Shown one piece after another: positions 9,796 to 18,605 of a stretch of 45,525 nucleotides of DNA. Made by a program: the position numbers and the translations under genes. The stretch's first letter is position 1; each line of letters begins with the position of its first letter. The notes beneath the pieces were generated by a model. That model made no database searches and was not told the DNA's origin. It was given only the letters and a program-made list of their open reading frames with translations. The stretch is from NCBI GenBank assembly GCA_013042995.1, contig JABDPB010000083.1, forward strand, positions 1-45,525. The letters run 5' to 3'. This DNA comes from Ignavibacteriaceae bacterium (lineage in GTDB: Bacteria; Bacteroidota; Ignavibacteria; Ignavibacteriales; Ignavibacteriaceae).

Positions 9796-10707
9796 ATGAA
9801 TAAATCTATTTCAGATTATAATTGTTTAAAAGAGTGGGCAAAATGCTATGGAGATATTATTTTGATCAATGATGTTCCATGGCATGTACAAAATAGAATT
9901 TTAACACCACTACAGATGCCACATAAAAATCTTTCCTTAGATAAGTTAAAATTATCAGTAGAAATGGCTAAATCGAATTCTATTCTTGCACATTGGACTG
10001 ACAAATGGGACAGCTCTGAATCGGAATGGTGGTGGATTTGCTGTGATAGCAAAAATTATGACATAAAGAATATCAAAAACTCCCGTGGGCGGAGAGGAAT
10101 TAGAAAAGGATTAGAGCATTGTGAAGTTAAGAAGATTAATAGTGGAGAATTTCCTGAATTAGCTTATAATCTTTATGTTAAAAGCCTAAAATCCTACGGA
10201 GTGAAGGATAAAAATATTTTTTCAAAAAATGAATATTACAGTTACGTTAAACGCTTAAGTAAGTACCGAGGTTATGAACTATGGGGATCGTTTGTTGATA
10301 ATAAATTAGCAGCTTTTGCTGCATGTGTTGTTTTAGATGATGCTGTGTTACTAGGTAGTACAAAATCTGATCCAGAGATGCATAAATTTAATCCTAATAA
10401 CGCACTGTTTTATATTATAACTAAATATTATTTAACCAGTATGAATACAAAATATATCACAAACGGACACAGAACATTAGTTCACAAAACAAGTATTGAT
10501 GAGTTTTTAACGCGTATGGGTTACCGAAAAGTATTTTGTCGGCTGAACCTAGAATTATCAAAATTCGCAAAGGTTGTTAATACAATTAGTTCTCCAATAG
10601 TTCGCACAAATCTAATTCCATTTAAACAAATGTTTCCGGTTTTAGGTCCAAAGATTGAAGGTTTTAATAATTTAATAGAAATAAATAAAACATTTAAAGA
10701 GAGTTAA
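9796..10707 (+). CDS. FemAB/GNAT-like acyltransferase, hypothetical
   Basis: A predicted soluble protein of 303 residues resembling the FemAB-like or large GNAT acyltransferases that add acyl or aminoacyl groups to cell-wall or lipid precursors. Visible support is modest: a central GSFVDNKLAAFAACVVLDDAVLLG segment resembles the acetyltransferase beta-strand core, and PNNALFYIITKYY followed by GHRTLVHKTSIDEFLTRMGYRK resembles the FemAB helix and closing strand. The open frame extends up to 9559 and would run through the tRNA-Phe and its terminator, so I take the ATG at 9796 as the start. The next gene, a second GNAT protein, begins at the base after this stop codon, so the two are probably co-translated. 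The substrate cannot be inferred; modification of a surface glycan or lipid is one possibility. Confidence 0.6.
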   Translation: MNKSISDYNCLKEWAKCYGDIILINDVPWHVQNRILTPLQMPHKNLSLDKLKLSVEMAKSNSILAHWTDKWDSSESEWWWICCDSKNYDIKNIKNSRGRRGIRKGLEHCEVKKINSGEFPELAYNLYVKSLKSYGVKDKNIFSKNEYYSYVKRLSKYRGYELWGSFVDNKLAAFAACVVLDDAVLLGSTKSDPEMHKFNPNNALFYIITKYYLTSMNTKYITNGHRTLVHKTSIDEFLTRMGYRKVFCRLNLELSKFAKVVNTISSPIVRTNLIPFKQMFPVLGPKIEGFNNLIEINKTFKES

Positions 10708-11280
10708 ATGTCATTTGTTAGCTATCTATTTAGTGTGTTTATAAATATTCAAAAATTTGTTTTTAGCTCCAGCGAATATGAAATATTTGTTCTAAAATCA
10801 GTTAATTTAATAACTTTTCGAACTTATCCGGATATAGTACAATATAATTCACTAGAAGATATACCTTCAGATTTTCGACGAATTTTAAAGTTGTTTCCTT
10901 TTATTAATCCTTTATATTTCCGCATCAAATCAAGACAAGCTTTCTTACTCTGTTTAATTGAAAAGAATGAACTAGTTGCTTACGGTTACATTCAATCCTG
11001 GTACGCATTTAATAAAAAGTTTGGATGGCTAACTAAGAATGGAACGATGTTAGGTCCCTATTGGACTAGTGAAAAAATGAGAGGGAAGGGTATTTATGGA
11101 AGACTTTTGAATCATAGTATAGCAATATCAAAAAACTTACCATTAGTTATTTACACAAATCCTCAGAACTTAAGTTCTAAAAGAGGTATCGAAAAAACGG
11201 GATTTAATTTTGTGGGTATTTACAGGATAAGAATTTTATTTCGTATTTTACAATGGCATAAGCGGATAAATTCCAATTAA
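10708..11280 (+). CDS. GNAT family N-acetyltransferase
   Basis: A 190-residue protein with the GNAT acetyl-CoA binding fold. Strand 4 and motif A are visible as MLGPYWTSEKMRGKGIYGRLLNHSI, where R-G-K-G-I-Y-G matches the R/Q-x-x-G-x-G/A pyrophosphate loop. A later segment, NLSSKRGIEKTGFNFVGIYRI, matches the usual motif B region where an aromatic residue closes over CoA. The N-terminal ~50 residues are hydrophobic and aromatic-rich and may bring the protein to the membrane. Its ATG directly abuts the stop codon of the preceding FemAB/GNAT-like gene, so the pair likely acts on the same substrate. I cannot name that substrate. Confidence 0.75.
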   Translation: MSFVSYLFSVFINIQKFVFSSSEYEIFVLKSVNLITFRTYPDIVQYNSLEDIPSDFRRILKLFPFINPLYFRIKSRQAFLLCLIEKNELVAYGYIQSWYAFNKKFGWLTKNGTMLGPYWTSEKMRGKGIYGRLLNHSIAISKNLPLVIYTNPQNLSSKRGIEKTGFNFVGIYRIRILFRILQWHKRINSN

Positions 11281-11352
11281 AAATGAATCCACCAATGCTC
11301 TAAATAAAATGAAAATTAGTGTACTTTTTCTCATTTATTATAAAGGAACTGT

Positions 11353-12249
11353 ATGAGTCCTGAATCACTACTAAATACTTCCTTCCCAAATTTAAAATTA
11401 TTTGCAAAAGGAAAAGTCAGGGACATTTATGAAGTCGGTGATCATTTATTACTAGTGTCAACTGACAGAATTTCAGCTTTTGATGTAATAATGAATGAGG
11501 GAATCCCTCACAAAGGACTGGTGCTTACAAAAATTTCTGAGTTCTGGTTTAAATTCACGAAAGATATCATCACAAACCATTTTATAACTGCAAACGTAAA
11601 TGAATACCCTTCTGAATGCAAAGAGTATTTTGAAGAATTAAATGGAAGATCAATGTTGGTAAATAAAGCTAATGTTATTCCAATTGAGTGTATTGTTAGA
11701 GGTTATATTTCAGGTTCTGGATGGAAGGACTATAAAAGTACAGGTTCAATTTCAGGAATTGCATTACCGAATGGATTACAGGAATCAGAAAAGCTAAAAG
11801 AGCCAATCTTTACACCATCTACCAAAGCAGAAATTGGTGATCACGATGAGAACATTTCTGCAGATGAAGCAATTAAAATTACAGATAAGAAAACTTTCGA
11901 TGCACTTAAAAAAGCATCTATAGATCTATACAAAAAAGCATCAGATTATGCACTGACTAAAGGGATAATTATTGCTGATACAAAATTTGAATTCGGAACA
12001 TTCAATGATAAAGTAATTTTAGTAGATGAAGTGCTTTCTCCTGATTCTTCAAGATTTTGGCCTCTAGACAAATACGAAAAAGGAAAAGGACAAGAAAGTT
12101 ATGATAAGCAATTTGTACGCGATTATCTCTTTTCTATCAATTTCAGTAAGCAACCGCCACCCCCACCTTTGCCTGAAGATATTATTAATAAAACAAGCAA
12201 AAAATATTTAGATATCTACAAAAAATTAACGGGACAAAGCTTAATCTAA
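11353..12249 (+). CDS. purC: Phosphoribosylaminoimidazole-succinocarboxamide synthase (SAICAR synthetase)
   Basis: The enzyme joins CAIR and aspartate using ATP, a middle step of de novo purine synthesis in the cytoplasm. At 298 residues it belongs to the longer PurC form also found in yeast and Bacteroidota rather than the ~237-residue E. coli form. Motifs in order: [22 protein letters not shown] with SAFDV (ATP-binding glycine loop region), [34 protein letters not shown], and DTKFEFG followed by [14 protein letters not shown] near the end, all typical of SAICAR synthetase. The start ATG at 11353 has AAAGGAA a few bases upstream. A hairpin with a T tract follows the gene, so it is probably a single transcription unit. 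Confidence 0.97.
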   Translation: MSPESLLNTSFPNLKLFAKGKVRDIYEVGDHLLLVSTDRISAFDVIMNEGIPHKGLVLTKISEFWFKFTKDIITNHFITANVNEYPSECKEYFEELNGRSMLVNKANVIPIECIVRGYISGSGWKDYKSTGSISGIALPNGLQESEKLKEPIFTPSTKAEIGDHDENISADEAIKITDKKTFDALKKASIDLYKKASDYALTKGIIIADTKFEFGTFNDKVILVDEVLSPDSSRFWPLDKYEKGKGQESYDKQFVRDYLFSINFSKQPPPPPLPEDIINKTSKKYLDIYKKLTGQSLI

Positions 12250-12280
12250 ATAAATTTACATCATACCTTTTGAAAATTCT

Positions 12281-12320
12281 CTTGTAATTTCCTATTCTTA
12301 CAATTACAAGTTTCTTTTTT
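12281..12320 (+). terminator. Intrinsic terminator after purC
   Basis: A 9-bp AT-rich perfect inverted repeat, CTTGTAATT (12281-12289) and AATTACAAG (12302-12310), with a 12-nt loop, is followed by TTTCTTTTTT. The T tract supports a terminator despite the low GC content of the stem. Confidence 0.6.
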
Positions 12321-12336
12321 ATAATTATATTATTTT

Positions 12337-12933
12337 ATGACTCTTCCAAATCAACTTACCATTTTAAGGATTATACTTTCGCCCATTTTCCTTTATTTTT
12401 TTCTCTCTGAAGAGATTTGGATGAAACAAGTTTCCGTACTTATTTACATTGTAGCAGCATTATCAGATTGGTATGATGGTTGGCTTGCAAGAAAATTTAA
12501 TTACATTACTAGTTGGGGGAAATTTTGGGATCCGCTTGCTGATAAAATTCTTACTTCGTTTGCTTTTATTGCATTTGCATTAATGTATTTGATTCCTTGG
12601 TGGATGGTTATAATTATTGTAGCAAGAGATCTACTGGTTACTATACTTAGAGTTTATGCTGATACAAAAAATTTCATTTTCTCAACAAGCTATTATGCTA
12701 AGTGGAAAACCTTAATTCAAATGATTTTTCTTTACTACCTAATAATTCTTTTTGTTGCAAAATCTACTCCACAAATTTATTTGAAATATCAAAATATAAT
12801 TAGCCTGTTACTAAGTGAAAATCTTATTTATTTTATAGCGCTTACAATTACTGTCATCACACTGCATTCAGGTTTTATATATATAAAAAGAAATTGGCCA
12901 ATTATTAAAAAATTGATAAAGATTGCAAATTAA
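12337..12933 (+). CDS. pgsA: CDP-diacylglycerol--glycerol-3-phosphate 3-phosphatidyltransferase
   Basis: An inner-membrane enzyme that forms phosphatidylglycerophosphate from CDP-diacylglycerol and glycerol-3-phosphate, the committed step to phosphatidylglycerol and cardiolipin. It has 198 residues and several transmembrane helices. The CDP-alcohol phosphatidyltransferase signature D-G-x2-A-R-x8-G-x3-D-x3-D is complete: D47, G48, A51, R52, G61, D65 and D69. The N-terminus LPNQLTILRIILSPIFLYFF is characteristic of PgsA rather than PssA. The next gene, pgpA, overlaps its 3' end and encodes the phosphatase that removes the phosphate from its product, so the pair forms a two-step pathway operon. 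Confidence 0.95.
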   Translation: MTLPNQLTILRIILSPIFLYFFLSEEIWMKQVSVLIYIVAALSDWYDGWLARKFNYITSWGKFWDPLADKILTSFAFIAFALMYLIPWWMVIIIVARDLLVTILRVYADTKNFIFSTSYYAKWKTLIQMIFLYYLIILFVAKSTPQIYLKYQNIISLLLSENLIYFIALTITVITLHSGFIYIKRNWPIIKKLIKIAN

Positions 12934-13381
12934 TTTATTTGAAAAAATCATTGGCTCAGGTATTTATTCAGGATATTCGCCTGTAGCTTCTGGAACAGTT
13001 GCAAGCTTGGTTGCATTGCTGATCTATTTTATTCCGGGTTTTGAGCAGCTTTATATAATACTACCTATCTCTATTTTATTTTTTTTGATTGGAATTCCTA
13101 TTGGCAATAAGTTCGAAAATTTTTATGGTAAAGATCCAGCACAATGCACGATTGACGAGTTTGTTGGAACCTGGATTTCATTAATTGCACTACCAAAAAC
13201 TATTCCAATTTCAATTGCAGCATTTCTTATTTGGCGGATATTGGATATAATTAAACCTCCACCTGCAGGAAAATTGGAGCAATTAAAAGGCGGATTTGGA
13301 ATAATGATTGATGATGTAATATCTGCAATTTACACTCTTATAATAATGCACGTAATAGTATATTTGATTGGTAAATTTTAA
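12923..13381 (+). CDS. pgpA: Phosphatidylglycerophosphatase A
   Basis: A membrane phosphatase that converts phosphatidylglycerophosphate to phosphatidylglycerol. Family marks include SGYSPVASGTVASLVALLIY near the N-terminus, PIGNKFENFYGKDPAQCTIDEFVGTWISL (the conserved DP-x4-IDE-x-VG block with acidic metal ligands) and RILDIIKPPPAGKLEQLKGGFGIMIDDVISAIY. The length of 152 residues is normal. The chosen start is the TTG at 12923, which overlaps pgsA by 11 bp and gives the usual short lead before the first helix; there is no in-frame ATG that keeps the conserved region. The overlap suggests translational coupling to pgsA. Confidence 0.93.
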   Translation: MQINLFEKIIGSGIYSGYSPVASGTVASLVALLIYFIPGFEQLYIILPISILFFLIGIPIGNKFENFYGKDPAQCTIDEFVGTWISLIALPKTIPISIAAFLIWRILDIIKPPPAGKLEQLKGGFGIMIDDVISAIYTLIIMHVIVYLIGKF

Positions 13382-13397
13382 TAATTTTTATATATAA

Positions 13398-14654
13398 ATG
13401 AAGGCTTATATAATTACAATAGGTGATGAAATTCTACTTGGGCAGACGCTAAATACAAATGCTGCGTATATTGGCAATAGCTTAAGTGAATTGAATATTC
13501 CAGTACAAAAAATTTCTGTTGTAGGTGACAATGAAAGCGCAATTTTAGATGAGTTTAATTTAGCTTGGAATAGCACCGATCTTGTCTTTGTTACTGGCGG
13601 GTTAGGTCCTACACACGATGATGTTACACGAAAATGTGTAGTAAATTTTTTCGAAACTGAACTGGTAGAAAATGAAAAAGTATTGGATGATATAAAATCT
13701 CTCTTTGAGAAACGAAATCGATCATTGACGGAAATCAATATTGATCAAGCCAGAGTTCCTAGAGTTGCTGAAGTAATTAGAAATCAATTCGGTACTGCTC
13801 CAGGACTTTGGGTCGAAAGGGATAAAAAAGCTTTTATTGTTATGCCCGGTGTTCCTTACGAAATGAAAGGAATGATGGAATCAACAGTACATAAAAAACT
13901 TCAGGAATTTAAAGGTGAAGAGAAAGTTTTTGTTGAAAGAAAAATCTTAATAACAACTGGAATTCCTGAATCAATACTTTATGAGAGATTGGGCGATTTA
14001 GATGAACTGCTGCAAGGTGCAATGCTTGCATTCCTTCCTAATCAATTTGGAGTTAAATTAAGGCTTACAGTGGAGGAAACTGATAAAGAATCTGCAAAGA
14101 ATAAGCTTTCTGAAACTGAACAAAAACTTCGAACTAAGATTGGCAGATATATTTACGGAACTCATGATCAATCTCTCGAAGAGGTGATTGGTAAATTGCT
14201 TTCAGAACGTGAATTAAAAATAGCTGTTGCTGAATCTTGTACAGGGGGATTGATAGGAAGTATGCTTACAAATATAAGTGGGAGCAGTAATTATTTTGAG
14301 CGTGGAGTAATTTGCTATAGTAATGCTTCCAAAGTAGAAATATTAAAAGTGAATGAAGATGTAATTGCTGAGCACGGTGCGGTTAGCCAAGAAGTTGCTA
14401 TGCAGATGGCAGAGGGTGTTAAATCAACGAGCGGTGCTGATATTGGATTGGCAACAACAGGTATTATGGGACCTACTGGGGCTACATCTGAAAAACCTGT
14501 TGGTTTGGTATTCATAGGATATTGTGATGATAAAGTCTGCACTGCAAGGAAATTTACTTATGGTAACGATAGAATTTTAAACAAGGAAAGAACTGCACAA
14601 GCTGCTTTAGATTTTGTGCGGAGACAACTCCTTGGTATATCAACAAATGATTAG
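13398..14654 (+). CDS. cinA: CinA: molybdopterin-binding-like domain plus nicotinamide-nucleotide amidase
   Basis: A two-domain cytoplasmic protein of 418 residues. The N-terminal COG1058 domain (about 1-170) shows ITIGDEILLGQTLNTNAAYI and VFVTGGLGPTHDDVT, the fold associated with pyrophosphatase activity on ADP-ribose-like compounds. The C-terminal PncC domain (about 255-415) shows AVAESCTGGLIGSMLTNISG, VICYSNASK and GIMGPTGATSEKPVGLVFIG, including the catalytic serine in the ESCTGG region. PncC deamidates NMN to nicotinate mononucleotide in pyridine nucleotide salvage. The gene lies 16 bp after pgpA, overlaps thpR by 8 bp and stands two genes before recA; cinA-recA linkage is widespread in bacteria and was once linked to competence. 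Confidence 0.95.
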   Translation: MKAYIITIGDEILLGQTLNTNAAYIGNSLSELNIPVQKISVVGDNESAILDEFNLAWNSTDLVFVTGGLGPTHDDVTRKCVVNFFETELVENEKVLDDIKSLFEKRNRSLTEINIDQARVPRVAEVIRNQFGTAPGLWVERDKKAFIVMPGVPYEMKGMMESTVHKKLQEFKGEEKVFVERKILITTGIPESILYERLGDLDELLQGAMLAFLPNQFGVKLRLTVEETDKESAKNKLSETEQKLRTKIGRYIYGTHDQSLEEVIGKLLSERELKIAVAESCTGGLIGSMLTNISGSSNYFERGVICYSNASKVEILKVNEDVIAEHGAVSQEVAMQMAEGVKSTSGADIGLATTGIMGPTGATSEKPVGLVFIGYCDDKVCTARKFTYGNDRILNKERTAQAALDFVRRQLLGISTND

Positions 14655-15195
14655 ACTTTTTGTTGCATTAAAAATTCCCAACGACGTTTTAAGTAAACTG
14701 CTTGAAGAATGTTATATCGCTGCTGAAAAACCGTTAAGATTTAAGTGGGAAACAAAAAATAAAATTCATTTAACTTTAAAGTTCTTAGGTGAAGTTGAAG
14801 ATGAATATCTAGTACAGATTTTAAGCGAGCTTGATTTTTTAACAAATTATTCATCCTTTAATTGTTCCATTTCTAGGTTCGGATTCTTCTTCAAAAATCA
14901 ATTACCTAAAATCTTATGGGCTGATGTAAATTCTGATCATTCATTTGTACAAATAGTAGATGAATTAAATGAGCGATTTGAAAAATTCGGAATCGAAAAG
15001 GAAAGAAGAAAATTTAGAGCACACTTAACTTTGTTAAGAATAAAAAAGGACGTTTCTGAGAAGTTTATTCAAAGAATAAAGTCTCATCAATTCAATGAAT
15101 TAAGATTTATTGCAAGTAAAGTTTCGCTGATTCAAAGTGAATTATCAAAACAAGGAGCTACTTACACCGATTTAAAAACTTACGAATTAAAATGA
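14647..15195 (+). CDS. thpR: RNA 2',3'-cyclic phosphodiesterase (2'-5' RNA ligase family)
   Basis: A small cytoplasmic 2H phosphoesterase that opens 2',3'-cyclic phosphate ends of RNA and can join tRNA halves by 2'-5' bonds in vitro. The two catalytic H-x-T motifs are visible at H41-L-T43 ([10 protein letters not shown]) and H126-L-T128 ([10 protein letters not shown]), at normal spacing. I choose the ATG at 14647 ([11 protein letters not shown]), which matches the standard N-terminus and gives 182 residues; the frame extends upstream to 14614, but those residues are a shadow of cinA. The start overlaps the cinA stop by 8 bp, and recA follows after 10 bp, so cinA-thpR-recA is likely one operon. 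Confidence 0.93.
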   Translation: MIRLFVALKIPNDVLSKLLEECYIAAEKPLRFKWETKNKIHLTLKFLGEVEDEYLVQILSELDFLTNYSSFNCSISRFGFFFKNQLPKILWADVNSDHSFVQIVDELNERFEKFGIEKERRKFRAHLTLLRIKKDVSEKFIQRIKSHQFNELRFIASKVSLIQSELSKQGATYTDLKTYELK

Positions 15196-15205
15196 TGGAG
15201 GAATA

Positions 15206-16267
15206 ATGCCAACCGAAAAAGAACAAAAATTAAAAATCATTGAAGACGCCATTTCCAGCATAGAAAAAACCTATGGTAAAGGTTCGATAATGAAGTTGGG
15301 AGACGGGGTGATTAACAATATTGAATCCATTCCAACGGGTGCAATTTCACTAGATTATGCACTTGGCATTGGAGGAATTCCAAGAGGAAGAGTTATTGAA
15401 GTTTACGGTCCCGAATCAAGCGGGAAAACTACGCTATGTTTGCACATAATTGCTGAAGCTCAAAAAATGGGCGGACTTGCTGCTTTTATTGATGCGGAGC
15501 ACGCTCTAGATGTTAACTATGCTAAAAAACTTGGAGTTGATTCTGCTAATTTGCTAATTTCTCAACCCGATTTTGGGGAGCAGGCTTTGGAAATAGCTGA
15601 CACATTGGTTAGAAGTAATGCTCTTGATGTTATAGTAATAGATTCGGTTGCAGCACTGGTTCCAAGGTCTGAAATTGAAGGAGAAATGGGTGATGCAACA
15701 ATGGCAGTGCAGGCGAGATTGATGTCACAAGCACTTAGGAAATTAACTGCGGCTATCTCAAAATCTAAAACCTCTGTAATTTTTATTAACCAACTTCGAA
15801 GCAAAATTGGCGTCATGTTTGGTAATCCTGAAACTACAACTGGCGGAAATGCTTTAAAATTTTACGCTTCGCTCAGAATTGATATCAGAAGAATTGCAGC
15901 AATCAAAGATGGTGAGAATGTAATTGGAAACCGTACGAAAGTTAAAATTGTGAAAAGCAAAGTTGCACCTCCTTTCAAACAGATAGAGTTTGATATTCTT
16001 TATAATGAAGGAATAAGTAAAACAGGTGATTTGATTGACCTCGGTGTTAGTCAGGGAATAATAAAGAAGAGCGGCGCTTGGTTTACCTATGATGAAGAGA
16101 GATTTCAGGGCAGAGAAGGTTTTAGGCAAAAATTAGCTGAAATGGCTGAATTAGGAGCAAAACTAGAAAAAGAGATTCGTGAAAAGCTGGGAATGAATAA
16201 GAATGGTGATGTTAAAAAAGAAGAACCTGAAGAAAAGCAAAAACCAGTTTCGAAGAAATCTAAGTAA
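15206..16267 (+). CDS. recA: Recombinase A
   Basis: The central DNA strand-exchange ATPase of homologous recombination, which also triggers LexA cleavage in the SOS response. Its 353 residues match the family closely. Visible features are the N-terminal region with [11 protein letters not shown], Walker [10 protein letters not shown] (68-76), Walker B-type [13 protein letters not shown], loop L1 region [12 protein letters not shown], loop L2 region [26 protein letters not shown], and an acidic/lysine-rich tail. Loop runs are otherwise conventional. The start ATG at 15206 has GGAGG at 15197-15201. No LexA box is evident in the 10-bp gap to thpR, so SOS control, if any, would act from further upstream. 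recX follows. Confidence 0.99.
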   Translation: MPTEKEQKLKIIEDAISSIEKTYGKGSIMKLGDGVINNIESIPTGAISLDYALGIGGIPRGRVIEVYGPESSGKTTLCLHIIAEAQKMGGLAAFIDAEHALDVNYAKKLGVDSANLLISQPDFGEQALEIADTLVRSNALDVIVIDSVAALVPRSEIEGEMGDATMAVQARLMSQALRKLTAAISKSKTSVIFINQLRSKIGVMFGNPETTTGGNALKFYASLRIDIRRIAAIKDGENVIGNRTKVKIVKSKVAPPFKQIEFDILYNEGISKTGDLIDLGVSQGIIKKSGAWFTYDEERFQGREGFRQKLAEMAELGAKLEKEIREKLGMNKNGDVKKEEPEEKQKPVSKKSK

Positions 16268-16325
16268 AGATAAGTATTTGATGTAACAGATTTTTAAAAT
16301 CTGATATATCTAAAAGTTAAAAGCA

Positions 16326-16952
16326 ATGCATGTTACAAGAATTGTAAAAAAAGGAAAAAATGATGTAACTATTTTTTTAAATGATGAAACGGTTTTGATA
16401 CTTGCAGTTGAAGTTTTTTTAAAAAGCGGCCTGAAGAAACATGATGAAATTTCCCAAGACCGCTATTCTATTTTAATTGAAGAAAACAAAAAATTTCACA
16501 TTAAACAAAGAGCATTTAGGTTACTTGGAAGAAGACAACATTCCGTTAAAGAACTAAGAGATAAACTTTGGAACAAAGATTATGATAAAAAGTTAATTGA
16601 TGATGTGATATTGAAGCTTATTGATAGTAATTACTTAGATGATAAGGAATTTACAAGTGTCTTTGCGGAAGAGAAGTTGAGAACCAAAAAGTGGAGCAAA
16701 AGGAGACTAAAATCAGAATTGATTAAAAAAGGGATTAGCTCCAATTTAATTTCTGAAGTATTATCAAGTAAAATATCTAACAATGAAAATTTTGAAAACG
16801 CACTTGCAGTTGGATTAAAGAAGTATGAATCGCTTCAAAAAAGATATTCGGATATTAAAGAAATAAGGAACAAGCTTACTGCTTTTCTTATTTCAAAAGG
16901 TTTTGATTATGATACTATAAAGGAGGTCTATTCGGAATTGATAAAAAGTTGA
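16326..16952 (+). CDS. recX: Regulatory protein RecX
   Basis: RecX binds RecA filaments and limits their ATPase and strand-exchange activity. The 208-residue protein has three-helix RecX repeats: RAFRLLGRRQHSVKELRDKLWNKDY, then IDDVILKLIDSNYLDDKEFTSVFAEEKLRTKKWSKRRLKSELIKKGIS with the family's Y-L-x-D and K-x-x-S/G motifs, then a third weaker repeat near the C-terminus (FLISKGFDYDTIKEVYSEL). It lies 58 bp after recA, the usual position. A small perfect inverted repeat, CAGATTTT-T-AAAATCTG at 16287-16303, sits in the gap and could attenuate recX expression relative to recA. Confidence 0.93.
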   Translation: MHVTRIVKKGKNDVTIFLNDETVLILAVEVFLKSGLKKHDEISQDRYSILIEENKKFHIKQRAFRLLGRRQHSVKELRDKLWNKDYDKKLIDDVILKLIDSNYLDDKEFTSVFAEEKLRTKKWSKRRLKSELIKKGISSNLISEVLSSKISNNENFENALAVGLKKYESLQKRYSDIKEIRNKLTAFLISKGFDYDTIKEVYSELIKS

Positions 16953-16965
16953 ATACTCTATATTA

Positions 16966-17400
16966 TTATTTGCTTGAACTATTCTTGCCCATTTTCTTAA
17001 TAATTTTTGCTACTTGGGGGATATCAACTTTCTTGACGGCATTTTCAATTGAATACCACTTTCTTTTTCTTAAATTTTTTTCTGGATATTCTTTATAAAC
17101 GCGGGATACTTTTAGAGAGTAAATTTTTATTCTTATATCGCCGCCGTATTTTTTTATTTTATAATAACCAAGTGCTCTTGTTGAATTGCTTCCTCTAACT
17201 CCGGCTTCTTCAAATGCTTCTTTTTTAGCAGATTGAAATGGTGTTAGATGATATTCTATAAAACCTTTAGGAATTATCCATCTTTTTTTTCTTATTGAGG
17301 TAACAAGTAAAATTTCTTTTTTTCCGTTTTTTATTCTGAATGGAATTGCTCCCGATTGCTCAAAGTGATATTTTTTCTTCAAATTATTGAATAACCTCAA
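16966..17400 (-). CDS. NUDIX hydrolase
   Basis: A 144-residue NUDIX-fold protein that should hydrolyse a nucleoside diphosphate linked to another moiety. The NUDIX box is recognisable as PKGFIEYHLTPFQSAKKEAFEEAGV. Compared with the consensus G-x5-E-x7-R-E-U-x-E-E-x-G-U, the first Glu is Leu and the Arg is Lys, while the metal-binding E-x-x-E-E core (KEAFEEAG) is intact. Proteins with a leading WxIPKG and this altered first position form a known subgroup related to diphosphoinositol/diadenosine polyphosphate hydrolases, so activity is likely but the substrate is open. The gene is convergent with recX, with only 13 bp between stop codons, and stands alone. Confidence 0.87.
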   Translation of the reverse strand: MRLFNNLKKKYHFEQSGAIPFRIKNGKKEILLVTSIRKKRWIIPKGFIEYHLTPFQSAKKEAFEEAGVRGSNSTRALGYYKIKKYGGDIRIKIYSLKVSRVYKEYPEKNLRKRKWYSIENAVKKVDIPQVAKIIKKMGKNSSSK

Positions 17401-17493
17401 TTTAGTTTAAGCAAAAGAATATGTTACGAATTGTTAAATTTCAATTTGTAAAGATAAATTATGTGTTAAATATCAACAAATTATTTTTCTCTT

Positions 17494-18510
17494 GTGAAAA
17501 TTCTCAACAATCACTCTTTACATAGACTAAACACTTTTAAAGTAAAAGCATTCGCAAAATTTTTTGCAGAGGTTTTTTCTGTTGATGAATTGCTGGAACT
17601 TCTTGTAGATAAAAAAACAGCAAATGAAAAGAAACTAATTTTAGGCGGCGGAAGTAATATTTTATTTACTAAGGATTTTAATGGATTGGTTGTAAAAAAT
17701 TCTATTACTGGAATTAATATAGTTGAAGAAGATAAAGATTCTGTTCTAATTAATGCTGGAGGAGGAGCTGTCTGGGACGAGCTAGTTCAATTTTGTGTTG
17801 AAAAAAATTACGGCGGCATTGAAAACTTATCACTTATTCCGGGAACAGTTGGCGCTGCTCCTATGCAGAATATTGGTGCATACGGGCAGGAACTTTCGGA
17901 GACTTTTCATTCTTTGGATGGAATTTTCATTGAAAATTCTAAAAAAAAAACATTTACTAAAGATGATTGTAAATTCGAATACCGCTCAAGTATATTCAAG
18001 CAAGAATTAAAAGATAAATTTATTATTCATTATGTTCGACTAAGGCTTACAAAAAATCAAGTTGTACAAACAGACTATGGTGAAATTAAAAAATATTTAG
18101 ATAAAGAAAACGTTGACGATCCAACAATATCTGATATTAGAAAAATTATAGTTCAAATAAGAAAGAGTAAATTTCCCGATCTATCGGTAATTGGAAATGC
18201 AGGCAGCTTCTTTAAAAATCCGGTGGTAGATAAAAAACGATTTGAAATTATTAAATCTGAATACGATGATATTGCAGCATTTAAAGTTGATAAAAATAAA
18301 TTCAAAATTTCGGCTGGTTGGCTTATTGAAAAATGTGGATGGAAAGGAAGGCGTATTGGAAATACCGGTACGTATTCGAAACATGGACTAATTATTGTAA
18401 ATCATGATGGAGCAACAGGTGTAGAAATATTAGAAACTGCAATGCGAATTAAAAAAGAGGTAGAATTAAAATTTGCGATTATTTTAGAAGAAGAAGTTAA
18501 TCTAGTTTGA
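17494..18510 (+). CDS. murB: UDP-N-acetylenolpyruvoylglucosamine reductase (type I)
   Basis: A flavoenzyme that reduces UDP-GlcNAc-enolpyruvate with NADPH to UDP-MurNAc in peptidoglycan precursor synthesis. It has 338 residues, close to E. coli MurB (342), and the extra C-terminal loop of type I enzymes. Motifs: HSLHRLNTFKV at the N-terminus, FAD-binding GGGSNILFTKDFNGLVV, IPGTVGAAPMQNIGAYGQEL, catalytic serine S238 in GNAGSFFKNPVV, and the terminal glutamate in EEVNLV. The start is a GTG at 17494. No strong ribosome binding site is visible. The gene is divergent from the NUDIX gene, with a 93-bp AT-rich gap between them. Confidence 0.97.
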   Translation: MKILNNHSLHRLNTFKVKAFAKFFAEVFSVDELLELLVDKKTANEKKLILGGGSNILFTKDFNGLVVKNSITGINIVEEDKDSVLINAGGGAVWDELVQFCVEKNYGGIENLSLIPGTVGAAPMQNIGAYGQELSETFHSLDGIFIENSKKKTFTKDDCKFEYRSSIFKQELKDKFIIHYVRLRLTKNQVVQTDYGEIKKYLDKENVDDPTISDIRKIIVQIRKSKFPDLSVIGNAGSFFKNPVVDKKRFEIIKSEYDDIAAFKVDKNKFKISAGWLIEKCGWKGRRIGNTGTYSKHGLIIVNHDGATGVEILETAMRIKKEVELKFAIILEEEVNLV

Positions 18511-18535
18511 GTAAAATATTTGGCTTTATTTATTA

Positions 18536-18567
18536 TTGTAATTGTAATTGATAATAATTAACTTTTA
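18536..18567 (+). promoter_or_regulatory. Bacteroidota-type promoter for phhA
   Basis: TTG at 18536-18538, a 20-nt spacer and TAACTTTTA at 18559-18567 (TAnnTTT, with T in place of the final G). It lies 39 nt upstream of the phenylalanine hydroxylase ATG and shares the spacing seen at tRNA promoters here. Confidence 0.45.
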
Positions 18568-18605
18568 GCAAAAATCTTTCAAGTAAATTATACAGGTGAT
18601 CGAAA

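Noticed and set aside
16287-16303. Inverted repeat between recA and recX as a terminator
   Set aside because: The symmetric AT core leaves almost no loop and there is no T tract, so I only mention it as a possible attenuator under recX.
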